Assembly: GCF_030848805.1 (NCBI RefSeq)
Contig: NC_092366.1
Span: 16,000,620-16,064,619, forward strand
Length of the DNA: 64,000 nucleotides
Reading direction: 5' to 3'
DNA from: Temnothorax longispinosus
Lineage: Eukaryota; Arthropoda; Insecta; Hymenoptera; Formicidae
Shown: positions 12,964 to 25,943 of the stretch, piece after piece
Layout of the letters: each line of letters opens with the position of its first letter
Numbering within the stretch: position 1 is the first letter of the stretch
Program-made: the position numbers and the translations under genes
Notes under the pieces: generated by a model
Database searches by the model: none
Told to the model about the DNA's origin: nothing
What the model saw: the letters and a program-made list of their open reading frames with translations, nothing else

Positions 12964-14894
12964 GTGGAGGCGGAGGGGCGGCCGGGACAAAAAAAAACAG
13001 GGAGAGAAAAAAGGGCATAGGTGGGAGAGCGAGAGCGGGATAGAGGGGAACACGGGGGTGCGCGAGAAAGGGGGCTGAGGCGCGAGGGGAATCGGCGAAA
13101 AAGACGCGGGGGTCGCGGGAAAGGGCGCCGCCCCAGCGACGAATTTTCGGGCACGCGGCCATTGTGGCGCGGGGGCGTGGCTGCGCAGACGCTCGAAAAG
13201 AAAAATCGACGCGGTCCACGGGGATGAAAAGCAGCGCGCGCGCCGCGACGGTGGCCCGGCGGGAAAAAAAAAAGAGGACGCCTAAGAGGGCCAGAAAGAG
13301 GGAGGAAAATGCGCGCAGCCGGCGCCGGGCGAAGAGGGTGATTCTGCGCCGCGGCGCGGCGGACCGCGCAACCCTCTCTCGCGAAAATCATCCCCTCTCT
13401 TTCTTTCCCTCGCACTCTTTCCCGATCCCTCGGCGCTACCGTCCCTCTCTATCCCTCTCACGTTCTTTCTCCGCTGGCGATCGGCGCTCTCCGTCCCGCT
13501 CTTGCCTCTGGTACCTTCCGCGCTCTTCCGTTCCCCTTTCGTCACGGTAACCACCCCTTTAGTGCTCCTCACGAGTCCTCTCCTTCTCCGGCGTTGCCGG
13601 CTGGAGTACCGGAACAGGAGCGTCGGCGCGAAGGGGCACGGAGGGAAAAGGGGATTAGCGAGGAACATAGGAGGCGGCGAGAGGGACGCACGGTGGACGG
13701 CGGGGTGACGGTGGCGGGAGACTGGTCGTAGGAATACGTAGAGCGAGAGCAGCATCAAAATTATTTTCCAACGGGCACTACCGCCGGCGCGGTACCACCC
13801 CGAAATTTCAGCCCTTTAATTTCAGATAGTATGATAATTCGCGACGATATTTCACACGAGTCTGGAACCTGGCTCAACGTGGATTTTATTGCGGCTGTAA
13901 GGGGGGCGGCGGAGAGGAAGGGCCACGGTGCGGTAGGAAAATTTCGCGGAATCACCAAAAAGGCCCTACGAGAAGGGATGCACGCTGAAGTTGTTAATTA
14001 ATCTAGGCGTCTGGGCCGTGCGCGCGGTCGACCGATCCTCGCCCGACGTCAAATTGAATGCATCCTTTCCGTACGTCCTTGGATATCGTTGGATACGAAC
14101 AAAAATTTCATGAAGAGATTCCTCTCCGTTACTAAATTTTTCATATAACATTTACGATCCATCGCGAATCGCCAAATCCAAGTCCGTAAATTTAAATTTT
14201 TCTTCAAAGGAAAAAGATAACAAATTATCAAAATCCAGATAGCGGGGAGTATGGCAGTTAATAATGCTCGTGAAGGCTCTTGTTGGCAATTAGTGAACGG
14301 TTGGAAATTAGTGATTTTCCAAGAGACCTACGATGTAAAAGCAGTTACCAAACAATACTGTAATGATTCATGCAGAATATTAGTATGTAACGCGAATAAT
14401 AATTTGACTGCTATACCTGCGTTGTAATTATTAGATCTTGCGGCCGTTATTCATGATTTCATTTGAAATTCATCGTAATAGCAACAATAGCAAAATCTGC
14501 TAAAAGGCTTTCCAACGGCATACCCTCTCACTATTATAATAATTCGCGTATAATAATTAAAGTTGCAATAAATGCACTTATACCGTTATTGAGATACGAG
14601 ACGGTATGGTTAATGCGAAAGAAAGAGAATATTAATGTTTATCAATATATATAAAATTTGCACGAGTAATAATATTTTAATTAAGATTGTATTATTTTTC
14701 ATAATTTCTTATGTTCACAGACAAGCGGGATATTACGTAATTTAAAACACGTGTTATATTAATAATAATTAAAATAAAGAAAAGGATAATTGATATCGTT
14801 TCTGTGAAGACACGGAGCGCTGATTAAACGAATGAATATTTATTACACATCAGGACAGTTTTTTCCAAGCGATATTTACCGGAACTTTAATGTA

Positions 14895-14908
14895 CCCCCC
14901 CCCCCCCC
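14895..14908. repeat. Homopolymer C run (14 nt)
   Basis: An isolated poly-C in AT-rich sequence. Its length may be affected by sequencing error. Confidence 0.9.
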
Positions 14909-15929
14909 ACAAGGACTTTATAAAAATAACTTAAAAATAGTAAAATTTTTATTTATTACTATCTGTCTTTGTGATATATGTTATATATGAAAGCACATAA
15001 TTATACAATTATTCATAATCTTTTTATAATCTCTTGTAAAAAATTTTGACACCATATTTAGATGAGAAGCATCGTACATATACATACTACAGAAACATAT
15101 AGAAAAGTATCTTTGTTTTCGTATACTCGTTTTCCTTAAAAAATGTTTTAACTTAGACAACTGATATGTGATAATCCTTTTCAGTTGCACTTTTTTTACA
15201 TTAAAAATACAAGTACACGTTCCTCGCTTTAGAACAGGGAGGACAAATTAAAAGGGAGCGGTGGAAATAGTAAAAACCCTAAGCAAAAAGGGCAAACCTA
15301 TGTTTTATGGGGCGTTTCTTCGGGATAATCTCGAAGTCAGTCGTGATGCCTAACTCCGGATGAGCTATAGGGCGACCGCGCAAATGGGCTAAATACCCTC
15401 GCGTGTTTCAGCATCCACGGGGGGGTGTCGGTGGGCGCCGGCCGTTGTTGACTGGACGAGGGTGAAAGGGTGTGGGTTGGCGTGCCGAGAAGCACCCAGG
15501 ACTTTATTCCCAACAACGCAAAGCGGCGCAATTTCGTTTTCGGGGGAGGACGAAGGTACCGGCGAGGATAGGTGAAGGGCCGCAGGCGGGAAGGGAAGGA
15601 GGCGGCAATGGAGAAGGATCAGGAACCGCGGTCGGCGAGAAAGGAGAGCGAGCGAGAGAGGAGGCAATTTTTTAAAATTAAGGCTGTTAAACCTAATCTC
15701 CAGGTGTGCAGGCGCAAGCGCGTAGAAGTCGTAAAAATTCTCGTGCGTTGTATCCGCGCCCGCAGCCCTCCTTCTCCCTCCGTTTCGCCGCTCCTCTCTT
15801 TCGTTCTCTGCTTTCCACCCTTCCTGCCGCCTTTCGAGCGACGTCGTCCGCGTCGCGCCCCCGGCCTCCCTTGCCGGTGGTTAAATTGCCGCACGAAACG
15901 TTCTTAATGTCCAACCGCGGCGACCTCCG

Positions 15930-15970
15930 TCTCTCTCTCTCTCTCTCCTTCTCTCTCTTTCTCTCTTTCT
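15930..15970. repeat. (CT)n microsatellite, interrupted
   Basis: Part of a polypyrimidine tract that extends to about 16030 and includes C-runs. Confidence 0.93.
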
Positions 15971-16445
15971 CCCCTTCCTCCGTTCTCCCCATTTGCCCCC
16001 CCCCCGCTCCCCCCACAACTATTTCTCTTTCTCGCAGTCCATCCGTCGGTCTTTCTCCCGTTTCGTACTTTTGCGGACCTTTCTCCCGCCTTCCCCTTTC
16101 TGTCCCGCCATCGGTCTGTTTTCCGAGGGTCGCTTTTCCCTCTTTTGTTTTTCCGCGGTACTCCCACCGCCCAACTCCGTCGCGGACGCGCGAACGACCG
16201 CGATGGTCGCCGCGACGCTCGCCATCGTGCGCAAAAGAAGCGCCGAATGTCGGATTACGAGCGGCTGCGATGCGATAAACGCACGAATTATGTTCAATAT
16301 CGCGTCGCTTATCCGACACGAGAGCGTCGGTATTGCCCGAGAATATTCCGTTAATCGGAAATGCATATGTAAAATGAGTACGGACTTAAAATTTTTAACC
16401 CTTATCGAAGTAATTGACGACTGTAGAGGCAATAAAGTTTCACAC

Positions 16446-16790
16446 AATCATAAACTATTTCTTCTGTGATCGTACATAAATATAGATCTATAATTCTTAA
16501 ATATATGTGAGGGTATTAATATTAATAATTATCTTCTGGATTTTTCAGTAACTATATAGAGAAGAAATTTAATAAACAAGGACTCAACCAAACAAATGTA
16601 TAATATTATCAAATGGCAATAAAGCTTTAATCATAAATATTTCTTCTGACCGTAGATAAATATAGAAAACGTATATTTCTCAATGGCTCTTAAATATATG
16701 TGAGGGTATTAATATTAATAATTTTCTTCTGGATTTCTCAGCAACTACATAGAGAAGGAATTTAATTAACAAGAATTCAACCCAACAAAT
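16446..16790. repeat. Two-unit tandem duplication, about 183-bp period
   Basis: Unit 1 (16446-16597) and unit 2 (16629-16790) share long matches, including an AT-rich stretch beginning TTAAATATATGTGAGGG and the end CCCAACAAAT or its variant. The segment is AT-rich and non-coding, with no transposon ends seen. Confidence 0.75.
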
Positions 16791-17196
16791 ATTACCAATA
16801 ATATTACCAAAGCAAATAAATTTGCAATGTTAGATTATTAATATTATTTTATATAGTATATATAAATATTTATATGTACAATTTAATTATCATATCTCTC
16901 GCAACTAAGCCAAAGTGTGACTAAATCGTTTATGTGAAAAAAGATAAAAGGAAGAAAGATATGTCATGCGTGTTGCCGGATTAATCCGGAGCTGCGATGC
17001 ACCGTAAACTGCGAGCGCGCGCCCGCGCGCAAGCGAGGCATTCGACTCGGTAAACTCGATAAATTAGCGATATTACGATGCAGTATTGGAACGACCTTTG
17101 AAACAGCGCTGTCTGCAAATCGCGACGGCGTTTGCTTTCATCAAATGTCGCGGGAAGGCGTTATTGATTTCGAGCTGCGGCAATTATCGTTCAATT

Positions 17197-17233
17197 GCGA
17201 GCATCGCGCGGATATCTGCGTCGCGATGCTCGC
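17197..17233. repeat. Perfect 12-bp stem hairpin
   Basis: GCGAGCATCGCG at 17197-17208 pairs exactly with 17222-17233 across a 13-nt loop. Confidence 0.8.
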
Positions 17234-20200
17234 GGCTCTTTTTCCCCCGCGTCTCCGCCGTGCGTTATTTTTAGTTTTACGAGGGCGCCTGTGTGATCTC
17301 CTTACTTTATACGCATTTTGTGCAGCAGTTTCAAAAACTGAATCTCTGCGCAATTACCGGTCTATTATCAGAAGCCGACCAGGCCGCCAGTTCGGCCAGG
17401 CATCTGTCCGCGAATATCCGAAAAGTTCGCGCTGTTTCCGCTCCGCGTGCCACGGCGATGCGGGTGGCGCATTTTTAAATCGGCGACCGCCCGAGAGAAT
17501 TCCTGCGGGAATAAATATCGCGAAATATCGGCGGGAAGCGCGTATCCGTTTGTTTACGCTCGCCGCGCGAAATTTCACTTTGGCGATTCGCGATCTCGTC
17601 GAGACAGATAAGTCCTCAATTCCAGGGGCTTCTTAAGATTTAATTGGAATCAAATCGAAGACACGTTTTACATTTGTGATTGAATCCGTAATATCGGTAA
17701 GCGTTAAATATTGATTTATTCGACAAATGTCGTCGGACGAATATTCGTCCGAAATTTATTTTCTCTGTATTTCTTTTTTTTCGACTAATTTTTTTCTTGA
17801 CAGAGTTATACAGTTCTGTCATTTATTTTTCATATGTGGAATCTGTCCTAAATCTCGCGTATTCTTCCAGTTATGAATGCTTTAAACAAGAATCCGATTT
17901 TTTTTCTGGGATCTCAGGGCAGTAATTATTTGCATAACTTTTTGGTGTTAGAATAGGATATTGATTAAATATTATAGGTCCATTATTTAAAAAATTTTTA
18001 TTTAATCTCGGATCGGCTGAAAAATAGGATTTGTCATCTGTTTCTGAGATTTGAAATGTTAAATACTTTTCATTTTTTAATATTAAATATTGATATCCTT
18101 ACGCACGGAGTAACTACCATTTCTCGTGATTTGGATATCAACATAGCCAAGAGTAATTGCTCGTAACAATAGTTCTTAAATATTCGGTAAACGGGTTTTC
18201 TCATATTGCGCCATATTTTGGTGCTGACGAGCGGTGGTTTCGCGCGTTTCCACGTTATCCATCATTATAGCGAGCTTAATGGGCCGCGATCGTTACCGCC
18301 GTAATTCGACGACTTTTGATCAATACTTCGCGTTACCGAGGTGATGATTTTTAAACTTCGATATGACCACCGTGCGCAACGAAGTACCGCCGCGACTGTT
18401 TGACGTCGATCCGTCGGCGTCTCTCACCTTTTCTTTTTTGAATCGTTATTCGCCGCATTCTGCATCTACCCGTGACCGTCAGTGGCTCTCAATCGTCGTA
18501 ATAAGTTCAATCGCGGATTTTTTTGGTTCTTAAATAATTGCAAAACAAATTATCAGAAAGTGTAATCGCATAAATATAATCATGCATAGTAAACTATGAA
18601 AGTGCACGTTTCCGGATAGTAAATGATAAAATCACGCAAATCAATTTTGACTAAAATCGTGTAACCATTCGTAGTTTAGAAAACACTGAGGTCAATTAAA
18701 TTAATTTATTCTATTCCAATTATTCCGCTTACATTGCTAATCGATCATGTTATCCGTATTATTTAAAAAACCCGCGGTGTTTGTATGTACAATACGTAAT
18801 GTCAACATTGTGGCGAATATATATGTTTCCCTACAACTAATGGCGGTACGTTTGCAAATCAGTAACCAATTGTTTCAGCGCATTACTTGCGCGCACGATA
18901 GTCACTGTCGCTGATATTTGCGATATTACTACTTACCGCCACCCATTCCAAAGCTGCTTCCACTCTTTCAATCCCGTCATAAATGCATTTCGCGTCGGTG
19001 GCCTGCTCATTAAATCTTGTATTTTGCTTTTTCTACTTTTTTTTTTCGATCAAAATTGTCGTCGGATTTTTTTTCCGCGCATCGGCAAATTGCATCCTTG
19101 AGAACCTCTGACTGCGCGTGACTTAATGGGGGAGACTTCGCCAGCATTTTATTGAGTTACTAAATTATAACGGAAACGTTGCAATTCGAATCTATCCTCG
19201 TCCGTTTTTAATGAGACGGCTTGATCGTATTTTGCCGAGGAATCGAGATAAATATTCGTCAAGATTGTAACGGCGCGGCGGCGGCGCGTCCGTCCTGCTA
19301 AAAAAATAATAACATTTGCAGGATAAAGAGAAGGAGGTGGATAATGAAGAAATAAATGAAACGTGACACTCGATCCACCGCCGTGAATTTTTCAAAACCG
19401 TTTAAAAGCATTTCGCTGCAAGTCGGAAGCAGCCGTGTGTGCAGCTTGCGCGTCGCGTCTTGGTATTGGCGAAAATTGAATAATACAATGACCAGTAACC
19501 GGCTACCGCGCGGAATACCGAGCAAGAAAATTTTTTCCGCTGGAATATTGAAGAGATATGATATCATCTGACATTTACGATGGGACATTAATCATTCGCT
19601 TTATTAATTATTAACAATCAATTCCGAACTTTGTGAAATTAAGTGTAGAATGTTTGTGTGATGTATATAGGATTACTATATAAAAATTTATTTCAACTTT
19701 ATCCTTAGGAAAGAATATTATTAATTCATAATGTAGTCTGTAATTAATCGAATGTAATTATACACGTTGCATTATTTATTATTTAAAATATAAGAAAACA
19801 AATTTCTGTTATAGGTCCTCCGGTGGCTTCCGGCGAAGGATATCGCTGACCTCGCGCACCAGTATCGAAGTCTCCGAACAACCCCTTGGAGGAGAACGAC
19901 CGACGCGCCACGCAGCGGAGGGTGCCAGCCGCATTCCTTCCCCAATCGGCAAGGTAGGGTGCTCGTTGTCGGCCCTCTCGAGGGGCCCGGGTTACCGACG
20001 TTATGCATCGGCGGACGCATCGCGCGCGCGACGCGGCCATCTTGGAAAAACCGAGCGGACGACGCGCGGCGACGTACGAAAAACAAAATGAAAGCGCTTG
20101 CGCCGCCGCTCCGGTATTGAGCGAGGCCCCCGGCGCCTTTTTGCATTTTCATCCCTCGCCCCCCCCCTCCCTCGTCCTCCACCTCGCCGGCTCACGCACC

Positions 20201-21104
20201 GCCCCCCTCGCCCTTCGGGCCCTCGGACCGCTACCACCCCTCGCTGCGCTCCCTCGTACGTATATATTCCCCCCACGCCGCCAGTCGCGCTCCTTCTCGC
20301 CCTCTTCCTTCCTCGTCCTCCACCGAGCCGCGACTCCGGCGCGTTTCTGCCTCCTTCAACCCCTCTCGCCGTGGCTAGTGCCATGGACGTTTGCTTTTTT
20401 GCGTTTTAACACGTTTTTAAACGAACGCAAAAATAAATACCGCGTCTTGATTGGATCAAGGTCCCCGCCGTTGATCGGCTTCGTCAATTTTACACCGGAG
20501 ACGCGCCCGCCGACATCGATTAAACTCCTGCTTTTTCCTCTCCGCGACTTTTTTCTTTCTAAATGCTTTAGTGTAGCGCGACTACTGCCGACTGCTCGGA
20601 TCGAATACCAGAGTGAACGAGACAGCTGTTTCATCCGCCAATCGATTGCCTCTTAGAGAGAACGGAGAGTCTTGCTCATCGTTACAACGCGCGAGGGGAG
20701 ACCATGCGGATCGTACTTCGCACGCGGAGCGGATAGTTGCGTGGCGCCCTCTTACCCGAGGAACACGTCTAACGAGTGGAGCGAACCGGCGAAATTGTTG
20801 TATCGATTTAACGGTACGACAAGCTTGTTGTACATTCTGTTTGCGCCATTGACGAATTTGTGCTGTAACTGAGTTACAGCGCGTGTTTCCCCATACGTTA
20901 GCGCGCGCGATGGGAAACGAATTGCCGCATATACTTATGGCCGAATTTATACGCCTACGTTCTCGTCATGGCGCGGTTACACCGGGGAATAATGCCGGAA
21001 GTGCGCTACGTACAGTAATTTCAGGAGCGCTGTACGGACGTAGATATTAACATTACGCGTCAACGCTCCTTAATCAACTGTATTTGTAGATAATAGGATA
21101 GATG

Positions 21105-21127
21105 ACAGCGCTCGAAGCGAGCGCTGT
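21105..21127. repeat. Perfect 10-bp stem, 3-nt loop hairpin
   Basis: ACAGCGCTCG at 21105-21114 pairs with 21118-21127 around AAG. Confidence 0.8.
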
Positions 21128-21557
21128 AACAGGATATATCTGCAACAACCCCTTTCTGACCCTCAATGTCAAATTGGAATACATTCAGATTTATGTTTTT
21201 ATTTCGGGCAGCAAACTCTTAAAATTCATTTTCACCGATCGGTATCGCATTTGATATCGTGAAACGCGTTGAAAAATATCTTTTATATACATATATATAA
21301 ATACTACAATTCCAAACCGCACGTGAAATGACAAAAAAAAAACATGCGATGATCAAATATCTTTCCGTCGTGCAGGAGATAAAATAAAATTACTATAATA
21401 CGTTCAAATTTTAAATTTATTAATAATACTTGACGTAATTGTACATGATTAGAAAAATAAAAACATATTTTTATAATACAAGAAAAAAATTGAACATTGA
21501 ACAGGATGGAATCGTGTGGAGTTTATTTTCGAGGGAAGTCAGAGAGAGAGAGGGAGG

Positions 21558-21680
<123 letters not shown>

Positions 21681-24461
21681 AAATGACTACGAACTCAATT
21701 CTCCAACTCTGATGGTTTTATTTTCTTTTTTTAAGAAAGAGAGAAAGAGAGCGCGTCCAAAGTCGTTTATTGCCTGCAGTCTCAAGTAGCCGACGTCCTG
21801 TCGTTTCCCCGGAGGGTCAGGCGGAAGAATATGACGCGGAAGCAAGCCGCGGGAGTAATATGTGTTTTATAATGCACGCGGCGCGGGGATGAGAAGGAGG
21901 GAAAAAAAGGAAGAGGACTGAGCGAGGAAATGTTTTCGCGACCCGCGCGTAGTACCCGCGGGGGCGGCAAGTCGGCAGTCTCCCTTAATAATCTCACATT
22001 CTTAAGCACGTCGACTTAATTTGCATTTTAACCGCGCGGTTAAAAAAAAAGAAGAGGGTTGCCAGAGACGACGACGACGACGCTCGACGATGACGACAGT
22101 GATGTCGGTTTACCCGCTTGGATCGGCGAACCTACCCCGCGCGCGTCGGGAGGGCATGAATTTTTATTCCCCGTGTCACCGGATAGCCCCTTTCCTTCAC
22201 TCCTCTAAAGTAAAAATGCAGATCTCTGGTGACCGGCGATCTCGGCTTGACCGGTTCTCTCGATGTCAGGAGTAATAAAAGGATTAGTCCCGCTCTCGGC
22301 ACGCTGAGCAAATACGCCGGGACTTCCGACTGAGGAAGTCGATTGCGAATTTTCCTCGTCTTTTTACATGCAAATCCGATATCACGCTGGATAGTTAATC
22401 TCGTTCATATCTTATCGATGTATCAAATTGAAATTGATCAAGATTCTATTATCGATTTTTTTAAACATGTTAAAACATCTTCGTTAAAGCTTGTTTCTTC
22501 AATGTTAATTATAACATTAAAGATAAATATAGCTAAGATATATTTGTCATCACGACGTAGAAAGAAGTAGAAAATAGAATATCGAGTGAACTACATGATT
22601 AGCTTTATTTATTCAGAAATAACAGGATGGTTGTGTGTGTGTATCGATTGCCTAAGACAACGACACTGTAAGATGCTAAAGTCCGAGAATTTTTGTTGCG
22701 AATCAAGAGAGGAAATCATAAAGTAATCCCGCAAGACGTTTTTAGGGTGATCTTTCTTAATATTCTTTTACCGAACCGGTGCGTTCCCTTCGAGACCTAC
22801 GTTTTATTAAGGGTCGTTACCCCCACTATATAACCATGTACATACACTTATCCCTTTGCAAATGCGTCAGTGTTGGATCCCCACCATACTTCGGCGAGCC
22901 CCACTCCGACTCCTTTCCTAGCCCTTTCGTAGGATATAGTGGTGGGGTGGCGCGATTAGACGCATAGGGGAGGTTAGATGAAAGTTTAGATGAAAATACA
23001 GATGAAAGTTTAGATCACGTTCTACAAGGGTGCGTCAGTCCTATGGCGCGTAAGGGTTTGCCCATGTCAGGGGATTGTAACGCGGCTCAACTCAAGAGAT
23101 ATATCTTATTTATTTCGCGACTTTATTCAACAGTGTTCTATATTTAATTAATTTTTAAGACGCGTATATTTTTGCAGATAAAGTACAAGTATCAAATTCG
23201 GCGAATTATAAACGTTCTGAAATCTCTATTAAGATTCTTTTATAAAGACTCTTGTGACACATTTAATATTAATATTTAATTATTTAAAGTATGGAAAAAG
23301 GAGTTAATAATAACGACGGAATATACATTACATTACTCGATCAGTCTTGTTTAGTTTTATTTCGGTGTTCAGGAAAAGGAATTAAAAGAGTAGAAATGTA
23401 TCGATGTACGCCTTTTAAGATTTTAAAGCAACGAGTGTGAAAGCGTAAAATTGTTGTTTAATAAAACCAGCTATGTCGTTAGCTCTTTGGTGCACTATTA
23501 CGTAAAGCAAGCGCTGCAGTTTTCTATACGTATACATGCAATAGCATCATCAATTATCCTAATAACGCCATTTAATCACGAGCAATTACTTGGATATATG
23601 CATTTCGGCGTGCTAGCTGAGCACTGTCGCGCGACGCATTAGAAATCCTTAGAGCTTAAAAGGGCAACAATGCGGCGGAACATACAGTGCCACTGTTCCT
23701 CGGGAGAAACCACTCAAAGGGTTTACAAAAGCATAACCAGCCAGCAAGCCCCGGCTGCTGAGAGAGAGGAACGCGAATAAATGCATCGCAGTAATTATCA
23801 GGGAACGGGACAAGTGAGTAACAACGCCGCGCGCGTAGTTCTAACAAACTTTCGCATTTAATTATATGTCCTGTCTCTTGCGATCGCGATTACACCATTC
23901 GCCGGGATAAATGGTCCGCGGCTGCGGAGCATTAAAAATGCCGAAGATTAAAAGCGGGTATTTAAATGCGACTGTCATATACCGCCGATCGCCGCGCACC
24001 GCGACTTCCGCGCTTATCGCGCGTATCGATTATTGTCCAACCGATCGGGCATTGTCTCCGGCAATCAATTTTTCGAGATTCTCGCGTGCGCGTTTCCTCA
24101 CGAGGTATCCCGCTTCCGTCGTCGCTCCCGTCACTCTTCGGATTACTTAGAGGAGAGGGCGAGGAGGGAGGTAAAAAATATGCAGCCACAAAGGAAAGCA
24201 CCCGGGGATGGAACGGAGACGGGAACGCGAGGGAGAGGCTCGCGACAAACGCGGCTCTCGAAATTTCGAAAAAAGCATCTCCCTTTTCCCGTGCATTTCG
24301 CGTCTCGCGGCTGCGCCGACGTTGCATCGCACATTATTTAATGGACGGTTTTTCGCTTTGTTCGGCCGACTCATTAACCGCGGGGCCTCCCGATTGTACT
24401 TTGCGCCCGTTCTCCGGCTGCACCGGAGAACCGTGGCTCGTTGTTCCGGAGGGTGGGACGC

Positions 24462-24463
<2 letters not shown>

Positions 24464-24503
<40 letters not shown>

Positions 24504-24530
24504 CAGAGAGAAAGAGAGAGAGAGAGGAGA
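24464..24530. repeat. (GA)n microsatellite, interrupted
   Basis: A GA run with AAAG and AAACAG interruptions inside a purine-rich segment that continues to about 24600. Confidence 0.95.
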
Positions 24531-25904
24531 GCGAGGGGGGGCGTCGCCGGGGGGATGAAGTGGAGTGGAAGAGAGTGGCGCGCGCGCGGGGGGACGTGCA
24601 GTCGCGTCGTTGCATAATGAACAGGACGCCGGCACCCCCAGGCCCCCGTTCTGCCTTCACCGAAACCCCCCTTGTCTCCCCGTAGGCGCCTCACTCGCGC
24701 GCCCTCATCCCCGTCCTTTCGTTTCTCTCCCGCGCCGGCCACCACCCCCCAACTCCACCCCTCATCAACCTATTATTTCTCCGTATTACGTTACGTCGCG
24801 TTACGTTACGTGCCGCGTCGCTGTTCGAGACTCGGCGGAACGGCAAAAATGATGATACCTTCTCCTAGAAACAAGAGCGCGAGATCGCCGCGGGGACGCC
24901 CACGGCGCCCACATGCCGTTCATCCTTTGTGGTTTCTGGTTTCCAGATCAAATATAGACATACGGTTCGATCCACATCTTATATAAGTTATTTATATTAG
25001 ATATTATTAATCGAAGCTGTTGGCAATTACGATTGAATCTACCGCAAAGGAAACGACGCGTAAAATAAGAAGGTTTTAGCTAATTGAATCAATGGCTTTA
25101 GAAAGGAATTGAGATTATTATTTTTTCTTTCGAAATTGACGGTATCTTTTATCTTTACAATAGAGAAGAGAGACGATCTAGGAAACTGAAAACTAGTAAT
25201 GTTACACATCAGGCTTGTCGAAACCGCGTTTTCCGAATTTGTCTCTATTTTTATGTGTAACGCGCGCAGAACTAATTAGCGGACGGCGTTGTACCGCCAG
25301 GCAACGATAGAAAGTTACCTGGAAAACTCGCTAAAGCGAATCTAGACGGTCTTTTTATAGCGGCTTCTCTTTGCCTCACCCTCCCCCTCTCCCGCCCCTC
25401 CGCGCCTCTCGTTTTACCTCCCCTGCCCACGCCCGTGTATCCCAATTTAGCGCTCCCTTTTCTTCGCTCTCATTGAAACGTTGGACAGACGTCCGTGGAT
25501 TAATGCAACGTTTCGTGATGTCGGCCAGCGCATAGCGGGTAATACGATAGTGAAATTTTAATACCGTGGCGCATTTTTTCCCCGGCTACGAACCTTCCTG
25601 CCGGTGGTACGTATCATCCGCTTTTTCAAAAAATATTTTATGCGCGGCGCGACTGCACCGTAATGCGGACGCGCGTAAAACAATTAAATTTCCAAGTTAA
25701 ATAATCAGGGGAGACATCTTGAAAAGAAGGACGTCACGCGGATCACCTTCGTCGATCGCCAATTCGACTTTCGCACCTCGATCGCTCGTCGAACCTGACG
25801 ACCTTTTTTTTTGTTCCAGAAGGCGCCTCCTACCCCTAACGAAGCTTGATTTTCTTAACCATCTCACGTGGCGGACAGACAACCCCCAACAGGGACACGC
25901 TGGT

Positions 25905-25943
25905 GAAACGTCGTTTCGTCCGCGTTTCGTGAAACGACGTTTC
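25905..25943. repeat. Perfect 13-bp inverted repeat
   Basis: GAAACGTCGTTTC at 25905-25917 pairs with 25931-25943. Each arm is itself close to palindromic. Confidence 0.8.

Larger units (their letters stand above)
9841..16445. other. Gene-free stretch with the largest CpG-rich block
   Basis: 9841-11570 is moderately GC-rich. 11571-12700 is mixed to AT-rich. 12701-13960 is strongly CpG-rich with a GGC repeat, a G4 motif and C-rich tracts, and could be a CpG-island promoter of an unseen gene. 13961-15330 is AT-rich. 15331-16350 is GC-rich to polypyrimidine. I see no conserved protein. Confidence 0.55.

Noticed and set aside
12492..13415. 307-codon minus-strand open frame, the longest in the window
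   Set aside because: It is Arg/Ser/Pro-rich with homopolymers from GGC and GA tracts and overlaps equally open frames on the other strand. No domain is visible, and stop-poor CpG-rich composition explains it.
15693..16319. 208-codon minus-strand frame rich in Arg, Glu and Lys
   Set aside because: It is generated by the polypyrimidine tract on the opposite strand; no recognisable domain.
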